Below are positions 9,713-18,105 of a stretch of DNA of 64,000 bases, one piece after another (the first letter of the stretch is position 1; every line of letters begins with the position of its first letter). This DNA comes from CAIWHR01 sp963726765 (GTDB taxonomy: Bacteria > Pseudomonadota > Gammaproteobacteria > Burkholderiales > Casimicrobiaceae). The notes below the pieces were generated by a model. The model saw nothing but the letters and a program-made list of their open reading frames with translations, did no database searches and was not told the DNA's origin. The stretch covers positions 1 to 64,000 of the forward strand of contig CAVSDH010000005.1 of NCBI GenBank assembly GCA_963726765.1, written 5' to 3'. Made by a program: the position numbers and the translations under genes.

Positions 9713-9718
9713 ATTCTA
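9713..9718 (-). promoter_or_regulatory. Candidate -10 box of the DUF1631 gene
   Basis: On the minus strand the sequence reads GTTAGAATGA, with TAGAAT at these positions 27 nt before the ATG at 9686. It is a good -10 match, and the predicted leader is short. Confidence 0.38.
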
Positions 9719-9893
9719 ACGGCTGCGGCGGACCGGAGTCGGTCGGCCGTCAGGGCTATTTCGCTCGTCGTTCTCGTTTATCATCGATCTCCAGTTCACG
9801 CGGTCGCCCGGCATCGCCCTCGATCGAGCCCGCGGCCTGCGATCCAGGTCGGGAGCGGGGCGCGCGGACCTGATGCCGACCGAAGGAAAGCCG

Positions 9894-11133
9894 ATGAAGT
9901 GCAGCGTCTGCGGTACCGATAGCAAGCCGGATGCCAGACTCTGCGGAGGCTGCGGGGCGACGCTGATCATACCCACCTACGACGAGACGCTGGTGCTCAG
10001 CCGGACGTCCGGCATCCTGCCGGCTGCAGCCCGGGTTGCTGCACCGCCCACGGTCCGTGGCATCTATCCTTCGAGGACGAACGTCGGTGCCCTGGTGCTC
10101 CTGGCGATTGCCTTGGGCGTCGTCGTCTACTTCATCTACCGGGTGGCGATTACGTTTGCGACCGGGTCGGAGGCGCCCGTCGCGCGGCCTGCACACGGCG
10201 TCGCCGAAGATCCGTCCAGCCGGCGGTCACGAAGACTCCCGCGTTGCCGACGCCGACCGTCACGGAAACGCCGACGGCCGAGCGACCGGCGCAGGCTGCC
10301 CGTGACGCCGACCGCGCCAGCGCCGGCGCTGCCGCCCCCGGCCGAATCGAAGGTCGCACCGGCCATTCCGGAACCCCCGAGGCCGCGCTCTGCACCGGAG
10401 CCCGAGCCCTCGAAGCCACCCGTGGCGGCGGAACCTGCCAAATCGGTTCCACCACCCAAGCCGTCTGTCACGCCGCCCGTCCCCGAGACGGCGCCGGCAG
10501 GCAAGGCAGAGACGAAATCGGCACCCGCTGTCGCAGAACCCCCGAAACCGACGCCCCCCGCGGAGCCCGCACCCGCCAAAGCGCCTGCGGCCCCCGTTCC
10601 GCCGAGATCCGCGCCGACCGCCGTGCAAGCGGCGCCCGCTGTCGCGGAACCCCCGAAACCGGCGCCTCCCCCGGAGCCCGCACCCGCGAAAGCGCCTGCC
10701 GCCCCCGTTCCGCCAAGATCCGCGCCGACCGCCGTGCAAGCGACGCCCACTGTCGCTCAGCCGCCGAAACCGGCGCCTCCCAAGGGGCCCGCATCGGTGA
10801 CGGCGCCCGCCGCGCCCGTTCCGCCAAAATCCGCCCCGGCCCCCGGGCCGGCGGCACCTTCCCCTGAATTCGGCAGGGTCGACGGCACCCCAGGGCGCGC
10901 GGCCGCCCGCGACGCCTGCGATCTCCTCGCCCGCGGCCGCGCCAGCGAACGCGCCCGCGCCGTCGCGCTCGGACAAGTGGCAGGAAATGAGCGAGGCGCG
11001 CGAGCGCTGCGCAAAGGAAAATCTCATCAGCCGGATCGTCTGCGAGCAAAGGGTCCTGTTCCAGTACTGCAGCGGAAACTGGGGAAAGGTTCCGCAGTGT
11101 CCGGACTCGGCCAATCCCGATCCGGGCAAGTGA
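9894..11133 (+). CDS. Zinc-ribbon, single-TM, Pro-rich protein with C-terminal four-Cys domain (frameshifted)
   Basis: The start at 9894 follows GAAGGAAAG and gives MKCSVCGTDSK, a CxxC...CxxC zinc ribbon (KCSVCG and LCGGCG). A TM helix follows (VGALVLLAIALGVVVYFIY, about residues 65-83), then a long Ala/Pro linker, then a C-terminal domain with spacing C-x10-C-x8-C-x9-C. To reach that domain and the TGA at 11131..11133 the frame must shift three times, each explained by a C-run change: one C missing near 10212, one extra at 10299..10301, one extra at 10861..10864. Without correction the frame fuses into the SGNH gene. A paralogue lies at 16443..17294. Function unknown. Confidence 0.7.
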
Positions 11134-11168
11134 GGCGAACCTCGTTCGGTAACCGCGAGCCGGCGACA

Positions 11169-11969
11169 ATGGGGCACATCTTCTGGAACGAGTATTACCG
11201 CCTTCTCGACAGCGGAGAGAACGTCGACGTGCTGGCGATCGGCGACTCGTGGTTCCATTACCCGCGCAACAATCTGGTCACGCCACTCCATTCGGTCCTC
11301 GAGCGGCCGACGATCTACGTGATCGGCGAGAACGGCGCGCGCGCCGACGAGCTCGCCGCGGGCTCCTGGCGCGCGAATTTCGCGAGCCTGCTCGCGCAGT
11401 TCCCGTCGATCAGGCTCGTCTGCATCAGCGCGGGCGGCAACGACTTTGCAGGTGTCGGCGATCTGGACAATCGCATCCTCGCGTCCGACTGCAGCGGCGA
11501 AACGTCGGTCGAAGGGTGTTATCGCGCGGGCCAGCCCGACGGCGTCTTCGATGCAGTGGAGGCGGCCTATCGGACTCTCATCGAGACCGTGAGATCCAAT
11601 CGTCCCGACGCGACGATCCTCGTCCACAATTACGACTACGCGATTCCCGACGGGCGCACGCTTCCCGGCATGCGAAGCTGGCTCAAGCTGCCGATGGACA
11701 ACGATCGCGTCCCCGAGGCGGGCGCGCCGCAGGAGGGCCTGCGGCGCGACATCGTGCGCGACCTCATCGATCAACTGACGCTGCGCCTTTCGGATCTCGA
11801 AACGCAACTGAACGGCCCGGGGCTTTCACGCGTCGATCTCGTCTGGTCTGCCGGCACGCTCGCCGATTCGGAATGGGCAAACGAGCTGCACCCGAAGTCC
11901 GCGGCGTTCGAACGACTCGTCGCCGAATGCTGGAGCGGTCCCGCAAGGTCCGCGCTCGGCTTGACGTGA
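11169..11969 (+). CDS. SGNH/GDSL-type hydrolase
   Basis: The 266-residue product has the SGNH blocks: the Ser nucleophile in IGDSWFH (Ser27), the oxyanion block GGND (residues 89-92) and the C-terminal His in NELHPKS (His241). The family covers esterases, lipases and carbohydrate deacetylases. No signal peptide is seen from the chosen start, so cytoplasmic action is assumed. The ATG at 11169 lies 35 bp after the corrected stop of the zinc-ribbon gene. The frame is open further upstream only because of the indels there. The next gene starts 53 bp downstream. Confidence 0.8.
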   Translation: MGHIFWNEYYRLLDSGENVDVLAIGDSWFHYPRNNLVTPLHSVLERPTIYVIGENGARADELAAGSWRANFASLLAQFPSIRLVCISAGGNDFAGVGDLDNRILASDCSGETSVEGCYRAGQPDGVFDAVEAAYRTLIETVRSNRPDATILVHNYDYAIPDGRTLPGMRSWLKLPMDNDRVPEAGAPQEGLRRDIVRDLIDQLTLRLSDLETQLNGPGLSRVDLVWSAGTLADSEWANELHPKSAAFERLVAECWSGPARSALGLT

Positions 11970-12022
11970 TGACCGCGGAGCTGCCGGCCGTTGCTTTGCC
12001 GGTTTCAATGTGAAGGGAGACC

Positions 12023-13291
12023 ATGATGAATCTCGTCGACCGCGTCAAGAACATCCTGCTGCAGCCGGGCCAGGAATGGCCGGTGATCGCAGCAGAGACG
12101 GCGGACACGAAATCGCTGTTGGTGGGCTACGCGGTCCCGCTTGCGGCGATCGGAGCCATCGCGGCGTGGCTCGGCCATTCGCTGATCGGCGTTCCGGTGC
12201 CGCTCGCGGGAACGATGCGCACGCCATTGTTCTCCGGGCTCGGGTTCGCCATCGTGACCTACGCGATCGGATTGGTCGCGGTCTTCGTGATGGGTCTCAT
12301 CATCGATGCGCTCGCGCCGACTTTCGGCGGTGAGAAAAATCCGACGCAGGCGCTGAAATGCGCGGTCTATGCGTACACGCCGGCGTGGGTGGCGGGAATC
12401 CTGCACCTCATCCCCGCGCTCGGATTGCTGGCCGTGCTCGCGTCGTTTTACGGGCTCTACCTGCTCTACCTCGGTCTCCCGGTGCTGATGAAGGCGCCGC
12501 AGGAAAAGGCCATCGGCTACACCGCGGTCGTCGTGCTCTGCGCGATCGTGCTGACCGTCCTGCTGAGCGTGGTGGGCGGCATTGTCGGGTTCGCAAGTGG
12601 CGGCATGCGCGGTGCAGGCATGTTCGGCGGGGCGCATGAATCCCTCGTGGGAGCGGCACGTCCGGACGCGAGGCCGGCGCCGGACAGTGTGCTCGGCAAG
12701 CTCGACGCGCTCGGCAAGAAGATGGAGGAATCGGGCAAGTTGATCGAGGAGGCGAACAAGAAGGGCGACTCGACGGCCGCGGTGGGCGCAGCGATGGAGG
12801 GGCTCGCGACGATGGCGAGCGGCGGCAGGAAGGTCGATCCGATCGAGACGGATCGCCTGAAGGGGTTCCTGCCGGAGACGCTCGACGGCATGCAGCGCGC
12901 CGACGTCACGACGGAACAAAACAGCTTCGGCCCGATGAGCGTGACGATGGCCAATGCCACGTATCAGGATGCCGCGGGCCGCCGTGTGCGCATCGGAATC
13001 GGCGACATGGCGGCGGCCGGGGGTCTGTTCGCGCTGACGGCGATGATGGGCGCCGGACAGGCCAAGGAGACCGATGCGGGCTACGAGAAGTTTCACCGGG
13101 TCGACGGCCGCCTCGTGATCGAGAAGCTCGACCGAAGGAGCGGCGCCGCCGAATACGGCGTCGTGCTTGCCGACCGGTTCGTCATCAATACGAGCTCGTC
13201 CGGCGTCGATCCCCAGGCGCTGAAGGCGATGATCGCCAAGCTCGACCTCTCCAAGCTGGAGGCAATGAAGGACGTCGGCGTGCAGAAGTAG
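12023..13291 (+). CDS. Yip1-domain membrane protein with C-terminal soluble extension
   Basis: The 422-residue product starts MMNLVDRVKNILLQPGQEW, typical of bacterial Yip1-family proteins. About five hydrophobic segments follow between residues 33 and 195, with the Yip1-like AYTPAWVAGILHLIPALG. After a Gly-rich hinge, the last 210 or so residues are soluble. They hold a helical, Lys/Glu-rich stretch (KLDALGKKMEESGKLIEEANKK) and a beta-rich part. I do not recognise this extension, and it is not part of the core domain. The start has GGGAGA seven bases upstream. The stop is two bases before the 120-bp repeat array. Confidence 0.75.
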   Translation: MMNLVDRVKNILLQPGQEWPVIAAETADTKSLLVGYAVPLAAIGAIAAWLGHSLIGVPVPLAGTMRTPLFSGLGFAIVTYAIGLVAVFVMGLIIDALAPTFGGEKNPTQALKCAVYAYTPAWVAGILHLIPALGLLAVLASFYGLYLLYLGLPVLMKAPQEKAIGYTAVVVLCAIVLTVLLSVVGGIVGFASGGMRGAGMFGGAHESLVGAARPDARPAPDSVLGKLDALGKKMEESGKLIEEANKKGDSTAAVGAAMEGLATMASGGRKVDPIETDRLKGFLPETLDGMQRADVTTEQNSFGPMSVTMANATYQDAAGRRVRIGIGDMAAAGGLFALTAMMGAGQAKETDAGYEKFHRVDGRLVIEKLDRRSGAAEYGVVLADRFVINTSSSGVDPQALKAMIAKLDLSKLEAMKDVGVQK

Positions 13292-13292
13292 C

Positions 13293-13917
13293 GGCGCGAG
13301 CCGGGAAGCAGGGGCCCCACGCGCGGATAGCGCGTGGGGATGCGACCGGGGCGAGTCGCCGCATGAGGCCGACAGCTCGCGCGTCGCATGACTTGTCGGG
13401 GGCGGAGGCCGAGGCGCGAGCCGGGAAGCAGGGGCCCCACGCGCGGATAGCGCGTGGGGATGCGACCGGGGCGAGTCGCCGCATGAGGCCGACAACTCGC
13501 GCGTCGCATGACGTTGTCGGGGCGGAGGCCGAGGCGCGAGCCGGGAAGCAGGGGCCCCACGCGCGGATAGCGCGTGGGGATGCGACCGGGGCGAGTCGCC
13601 GCATGAGGCCGACAACTCGCGCGTCGCATGAGTTGTCGGAGGCGGAGGCCGAGGCGCGAGCCGGGGAGAGGGGCCCCGAGCGCGGAAGCGCGCGGGGACA
13701 CGGACCAGCGCGAGTCGCCGCGGAGGAGGCCGACAGCTCGCGCGTCGCATGACTGTCGAGGGCGGAGGCCGAGGCGCGAGCCGGCGGAGAGGGCCCCCGC
13801 GCGCGGATAGCGCGTGGGGATGCGACCGGGGCGAGCCGCCGCATGAGGCCGACAACTCGCGCGCCGCATGACTTGTCGGAGGCGGAGGCCGAGGCGCGAG
13901 CCGGGAAGCAGGGACCT
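13293..13917. repeat. Tandem array of a 120-bp repeat, about 5.2 copies, with two internal hairpins
   Basis: Units begin GGCGCGAGCCGGG at 13293, 13413, 13533, 13653, 13773 and 13893 (the last partial), an exact 120-bp period. Each unit holds hairpin A (CCCCACGCGC, loop GGATA, GCGCGTGGGG; 13315..13339 in unit 1) and hairpin B (CCGACAA...TTGTCGG; 13369..13399 in unit 1). Unit 4 has CGACAG pairing with CTGTCG, a compensatory change against the A-T pair of units 2, 3 and 5; unit 1 is the G-T intermediate. Long open frames through the array exist only because 120 is a multiple of three. This fills the 643-bp gap between two converging genes. Confidence 0.9.
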
Positions 13918-13934
13918 GCGGCGCGAGCAGCTGG

Positions 13935-14717
13935 TTACCTGGTGCAATAGCACCACGACGCCTGCAGGCACTTGAACAGGCTGCTCTCCGACGCCGTATC
14001 GAGACCGTCCTGGCAATGCGGTCGCGGTTCTTCGGGATTCGAGCAGGTCACCGAACAGCCGGCACAATATTTCGTCGCGTCTGCGGTGCATGAAGCGGCA
14101 ATCGCCGACGGCAATCGCGCCGCGCCCGACATCGGCAGCGAAGCCGCAGGCGGTATCGTGCTTCCCGCGCTTCCCCAAGGCGGAGGCAGCGGATAGTTGA
14201 ATGCACCGGCCACGGTCGGCACGCCGAGGTAGAGCACGTTGAATCCTTGTACCGGGACCTCGCGTCCGCCGTAGCTGATGTGGCAGCTGTTGTCGTAGAT
14301 CTTGCCGGGGTGGACGCCACCCTCGTACGGGGATTGGCAGAGGAACAGCGGTCCGCCGTTTTCGCCGCCCGCGACGAACGCACCCGCATAGTCCGCCTGC
14401 GGTGGACCCCACTGGCCACCGACGCCGACGAGAACCTCGTAATCGTCCAGCGAGACCTCCTTGTTGCCGAAGCTGATGTCGCAGATGCCGTTGACCACCT
14501 TTCCCGGATAGACGCCGCTGGCGTAGGGGCCGCGGCAGACGATCAGCGGCCGGCCCTTTTCGGTGCCGCCGACGAATCCGCCGGGCACCGCGTGACCCGG
14601 GCCCGCGCGCATCCATTGCAGGTATCCCGTTTGCGCGGCCGCAAGGGTCGCGACAGCGAATGTCGCAAGCGCGACGACGGCTCGGTATTGGGCGACGGTC
14701 GCCTTGGACAGCTGCAT
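13935..14717 (-). CDS. Secreted DM9-repeat (DUF3421) protein with Cys-rich C-terminus
   Basis: The 260-residue product has an N-terminal signal peptide (AVVALATFAVATLAAAQ, cleavage near residue 29) and two DM9/DUF3421-type units at about residues 46-98 and 109-165. Each carries the pattern GRPLIVCRGPYASGVYPGK or its relative, ending in an EVLVG-like strand. The C-terminal 55 residues contain eight Cys (for example SCTADATKYCAGCSVTC and ASWCYCTR), suggesting disulfides outside the cytoplasm. DM9 proteins are best known as mannose-binding lectins in invertebrates. A carbohydrate-binding role is therefore plausible but inferred. The ATG at 14717 has no strong ribosome site. Confidence 0.75.
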   Translation of the reverse strand: MQLSKATVAQYRAVVALATFAVATLAAAQTGYLQWMRAGPGHAVPGGFVGGTEKGRPLIVCRGPYASGVYPGKVVNGICDISFGNKEVSLDDYEVLVGVGGQWGPPQADYAGAFVAGGENGGPLFLCQSPYEGGVHPGKIYDNSCHISYGGREVPVQGFNVLYLGVPTVAGAFNYPLPPPWGSAGSTIPPAASLPMSGAARLPSAIAASCTADATKYCAGCSVTCSNPEEPRPHCQDGLDTASESSLFKCLQASWCYCTR

Positions 14718-14761
14718 GTGGGCCACGCGCGACGGGCGCTCGCTGCCGGCTACACCGCTGG

Positions 14762-15520
14762 CTAGCCCCGCCCCACGAACGGCATCTTGGTCGCCATCAC
14801 CGTCAGGAACTGCACGTTCGCGTCGAGCGGCAGGCTTGACATGTAGAGCACCGCCGACGCGACGTGCGCAACGTCCATCAACGGTTCGATGGCGATCTCG
14901 CCGTTTGCCTGGGGCACGCCCTTCGCCATCTTTGCGGCCATGTCGGTGGCGGCGTTGCCGATGTCGATCTGCCCGCACGCGATGTCGTACTTGCGACCGT
15001 CAAGCGACGTCGATTTCGTGAGCCCGGTGATCGCGTGCTTGGTCGAGGTATAGGGCGCCGAATTCGGGCGCGGCGCATGCGCGGAAATGGAGCCGTTGTT
15101 GATGATCCGGCCGCCGCGCGGGCTCTGGCTCTTCATCAGCCGGATGGCCTCCTGCGTGCACAGGAAGACGCCGGTGAGATTGATGTCGACGACCTGCTTC
15201 CACTGCTCGAACGTGAGGTCCTCGAGATTGACGGGTGGCGCGCCGACGCCGGCGTTGTTGAAGAGGACGTCGAGGCGGCCGAAGGCTTCCCGCGTGCGTG
15301 CGAACAGGGCGCGCACCGATTCCGGATTCGCGACGTCGGTGGGAACGGCGATCGCCCGCGTCGCCGGGGCGCCCGTCGCCGCGATCGCATCCTGCAGCGG
15401 CTCGGCGCGGCGTCCGGCAAACGCAACGCAGTACCCCGCGCCCAGCATCGCGGATGCGACCGCCTTGCCGATTCCGGTACCGGCGCCGGTGACGATCGCG
15501 ACTTTCGTTGGGTTGCTCAT
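14762..15520 (-). CDS. Short-chain dehydrogenase/reductase (SDR)
   Basis: A 252-residue classical SDR, a cytoplasmic NAD(P)-dependent oxidoreductase. The cofactor motif TGAGTGIG lies near residues 11-18, NNAG near 87-90, the catalytic Ser in NNGSISAH and the YxxxK motif in YTSTKHA. The substrate cannot be assigned. The start at 15520 (MSNPTKVAIVTGAG) has AAGGAG upstream. The upstream Sel1 frame runs into it without a stop only because of a one-base gap in a C run, so the two are separate genes. The DM9 gene follows 44 bp downstream. Confidence 0.88.
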   Translation of the reverse strand: MSNPTKVAIVTGAGTGIGKAVASAMLGAGYCVAFAGRRAEPLQDAIAATGAPATRAIAVPTDVANPESVRALFARTREAFGRLDVLFNNAGVGAPPVNLEDLTFEQWKQVVDINLTGVFLCTQEAIRLMKSQSPRGGRIINNGSISAHAPRPNSAPYTSTKHAITGLTKSTSLDGRKYDIACGQIDIGNAATDMAAKMAKGVPQANGEIAIEPLMDVAHVASAVLYMSSLPLDANVQFLTVMATKMPFVGRG

Positions 15521-15596
15521 CGTTGCGGGCGCTCCTTCGCGTTCGAGTGGCGGGTTCGGGGGTGGAGTCTGCGCGTCGCCGCGTCGAACGCGGACG

Positions 15597-16228
15597 TCAT
15601 TTCGCGTCGGGTTTCTTTTCCGGCGGGCCTCGATCTTTGCTTTCCATGCGCGCTCGCGGCCGCGAGCTTCCTGGATTTCATCGCTCGTCATCTTCCCGGC
15701 GACGTCGGCGACTGCTTTCGCCGCATCGGAGCGGATTCCGCCGGCAGGCAGCGCGTAGATCGCGAGGTCGATCCACTTCAGCGCCTCGACGTTGTCCAGC
15801 GGAACGCCGGCGCCGTTTGCGTAGAGCAGGCCGAGATTGAGCTGCGCCAGCGAAACTCCCTGGTCGGCTGCGCGCCGGAACCACTTTGCCGCTGCGGCCA
15901 TGTCCTTGCGGACGCCGGTGCCTTCGGCGTAGCTCGCACCGAGGTTGTATTGCGCCATCGGCTCGCCCTGCTCCGCGGCGCGTTCGAACCAGAGTGCCGC
16001 TTCGGCGTCGTTCGGCGCGACACCCTTGCCCTCGGCGTACATGACGCCCAAGCGGTACTGGGCTGCGGGATCGCCGGCCTGCGCCGTCGGGCGCCAGACC
16101 TGGATCGCCTTGAGGTAGTCCTTTTCCTGGTACGCCTCCATGCCGTCCTCGAGCGGACCGGCGGCGGCCGAGGCGACGACGATGCCCGCAAGCAGTGCGG
16201 CTGCGGAGCGTGAGGCGAAAAGCTTCAT
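15597..16228 (-). CDS. Sel1-repeat (TPR-like) periplasmic protein, frameshifted at its 3' end
   Basis: An N-terminal signal peptide (LFASRSAAALLAGIVVASAAAG) is followed by at least three Sel1 repeats (GVMYAEGKGV, GASYAEGTGV and GLLYANGAGV mark successive units). Sel1 proteins are exported adaptors for protein-protein contacts. At 15625..15627 a C3 run should probably be C4. With the extra base the product ends APPEKKPDAK and stops at 15597..15599, giving about 210 residues. Without it the frame reads into the downstream SDR and creates a false 488-residue fusion. The clean stop right after the break supports the correction. Confidence 0.78.
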
Positions 16229-16388
16229 TCGGGGAAGGTCCTGACAATGAGCGCGAATACGATGGTAACCCGAGGCTGCCGACTTTGCGCCGACGTGCCA
16301 CGCCCGCGAGGAGAAGTCGTGCGTAACGTGGTCTACAGGTTTCCGACCGCCGGTCCACTGTCGGTTGATTCCGCGGAATCGGCCGTGC

Positions 16389-16405
16389 TACGATGACAAT
16401 GTCAT
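16389..16405 (+). promoter_or_regulatory. Candidate promoter with overlapping 13-bp palindrome
   Basis: TGCTACGAT resembles an extended -10 box (TACGAT at 16389..16394). It overlaps the perfect palindrome ATGACA-A-TGTCAT (16393..16405) where transcription would start, 40 or so bases before the zinc-ribbon gene. Such a position fits an operator. A related sequence (ATGCTATTGTCATAGC, minus strand) lies just upstream of the gene starting at 27833. Confidence 0.35.
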
Positions 16406-16442
16406 AGCAACCGAGCCGGGGTCAACCGGGGTGAACGGGACG

Positions 16443-17294
16443 ATGACTTTGCCGAACCGATGGGTCGTTCCCTCGGGGCGGACGTCGAAAAAGAAGGGCT
16501 GCCGCATCTGCCAGGGACCAAGGCTCCCCGGCGCTCGCCTGTGCGCGCCGTGCAAGGCCGCGCTCAAGCGCGCCCGCCAGGTGACGGTGTCGGAGCTCGT
16601 CCCGCGTCCGAAGCGCCCACGCTCCGAGTCGCGATCTGCCAAGGCCCAGACCCAAACGCCCGCCGCCGTGCGGCCGAACAAGGCGTCGGCGGAGTCACGG
16701 CCGAGGAAGGTGTCGCGCCGATCGTGGAATCTGCCCGTGCTCGCCCTCGCGGCAGCCGCGGTGGTCGCCGGCGGCTACATCGCGCAACGATTGGGGCGCG
16801 CCGACGACACATCCTTTGCGACGATCTCCGTTCCGCTGCCAATGCCGCGTCTCAATCCGTCCGCCGGTTCCGCGGCGCCGCGGACCGATCGCCCTGCCGA
16901 GGTGGAGGTCCGTGAATCGACGCCGCCGGCCGTTGTGCCGCCCGCATCCGTTGCCGCGGCTCCGTCGAAGGTCGCCAGTGCCACCAAGGTTGCACAGAGA
17001 CGCGTTGTCGAGCCGCCGCCCTCGCCCAGCGTGCCGGCGGTGCCTCGTTTCGGTTCCGCGCCGGAACCCGAGCCCCCCAGCCCGGCACCGGCACCGGTCA
17101 TCGCACCACCGGTGCCGGAAGCGCCGCCGCCGGACCGGTGGCAGCTCATGGCGGACTCCATTTCGCGATGCGGCCGCGAGGGCTTCTTCGCCGGGGTCAT
17201 CTGCGAGCAACGCGTGCGGATCAAGTATTGCGAAGGGTACTGGGGCCAGGCCGCGCAATGCCAGAGCGGCATCAGCAACGACCACGGACGTTGA
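16443..17294 (+). CDS. Zinc-ribbon, single-TM, Pro-rich protein with C-terminal four-Cys domain
   Basis: The 283-residue product has a CxxC...CxxC zinc ribbon (CRICQG and CAPCKA, residues 20-42), a basic stretch, one TM helix (LPVLALAAAAVVAGGYIAQRL, near residue 105) and a Pro/Ala linker. The C-terminal 60-residue domain has four Cys spaced C-x10-C-x8-C-x9-C and shared words CEQRV, YC, WG and QC. The same architecture and identical Cys spacing occur in the protein at 9894..11133. The topology suggests a cytoplasmic ribbon and a periplasmic Cys domain. The ATG at 16443 is preferred; GTG at 16431 is possible. Function unknown. Confidence 0.75.
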   Translation: MTLPNRWVVPSGRTSKKKGCRICQGPRLPGARLCAPCKAALKRARQVTVSELVPRPKRPRSESRSAKAQTQTPAAVRPNKASAESRPRKVSRRSWNLPVLALAAAAVVAGGYIAQRLGRADDTSFATISVPLPMPRLNPSAGSAAPRTDRPAEVEVRESTPPAVVPPASVAAAPSKVASATKVAQRRVVEPPPSPSVPAVPRFGSAPEPEPPSPAPAPVIAPPVPEAPPPDRWQLMADSISRCGREGFFAGVICEQRVRIKYCEGYWGQAAQCQSGISNDHGR

Positions 17295-17380
17295 CGTCCA
17301 ACGGCGCGCTGCAATGGCGCGCATTGCGGTACTCTCGGTAACATAGGCGTCTGCCTGCCGATCGAGGAGTTGTTCGGACC

Positions 17381-18055
17381 ATGGCCGCATCCCGGAAACC
17401 CGCCGCGCGCAAGCGCGCCGGCCGTCGCGTCGCTTCGCGTTCCGCACATGAGTCCGCCAGGGATCTACCGCTTGCCGGTGTCGCAAGACAGGTGCGCGCA
17501 TGGACCGACTCGGTGCTGGGCATCGCGGGCGCCGCCGCCGACATCTCGATCGGAGCCGCCAAGGCGATTCTCGTCAAGCCGGAGCAGCGCGCCGCGCTCG
17601 AAAAAACCGGGGGCATCCTGCGCGGCATGCGCGAGGCCGCCGGCCTCAGCGTGAAGGAAGTCGGCGAAGCGATCGACCTCGAGGATCCGACGCTGATCGA
17701 GCTGGTCGAGAACGGAAAGATCGCGCTGCCGTTCGAAATCATCCTGCGCCTTGCATCGGTGCTGGGCCGCAACGACCCGATCTCGTTCGTGATGCGCTTC
17801 ACGCGATCCTACAATCCCGATGTCTGGCAGACGCTGGAGAACCTGGGGATCGGTCGCTTTGCCGTGCAAGCCGGCCGCGAACGCGAATTCGCGAACATCT
17901 ACCGCGGCAGCGATGCCGCGCGGCGCCTCTCGGACGAGGAGTTCTCCGCGGTTCTCGCATTCGTGCGTTCCGCGTTCGACCTGGCGTTGACGTTCAGGAG
18001 CGCCGGTGGAGCCGTCAAGACGGCGCGCGGCGGCCGGCGAGCGCGATCCGGCTGA
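17381..18055 (+). CDS. XRE-type helix-turn-helix transcriptional regulator
   Basis: The 224-residue product has a basic N-terminus. A central HTH (residues 83-130, LRGMREAAGLSVKEVGEAIDL as its core) matches the Cro/C1 family helix-turn-helix, followed by an LVENGKIALPFEIILRLASVLG segment typical of XRE proteins. The remaining 95 or so residues are helical and contain no enzymatic signature. The DNA-binding role is well supported, but the targets are unknown. It lies 86 bp after the zinc-ribbon gene. The start has GAGGAG about eleven bases upstream. Confidence 0.82.
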   Translation: MAASRKPAARKRAGRRVASRSAHESARDLPLAGVARQVRAWTDSVLGIAGAAADISIGAAKAILVKPEQRAALEKTGGILRGMREAAGLSVKEVGEAIDLEDPTLIELVENGKIALPFEIILRLASVLGRNDPISFVMRFTRSYNPDVWQTLENLGIGRFAVQAGREREFANIYRGSDAARRLSDEEFSAVLAFVRSAFDLALTFRSAGGAVKTARGGRRARSG

Positions 18056-18105
18056 CGCACGCCGCGGGTGCCACCGGGATCGCGATTGCCGGCACGGAGG
18101 GAACG

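Noticed and set aside
9873..11969. A zinc-ribbon/SGNH fusion of 698 residues
   Set aside because: The middle section is out of frame (Arg-rich) in the deposited sequence. The four-Cys domain and stop at 11133 are in another frame, and the SGNH gene has its own ATG.
12005..13855. Long open frames on the minus strand through the repeat array (up to 616 codons)
   Set aside because: They arise because the 120-bp unit is divisible by three and GC-rich. They give Pro/Arg/Ala-rich, repetitive text, overlap the real Yip1 gene and lack ribosome sites.
13293..13917. CRISPR array
   Set aside because: Units are 120 bp and directly abutting with no unique spacers, and no cas genes are present.
14762..16228. 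A Sel1-SDR fusion protein of 488 residues
   Set aside because: The fusion exists only because one C is missing at 15625..15627. Adding it gives a proper stop at 15597, and the SDR has its own start with AAGGAG.
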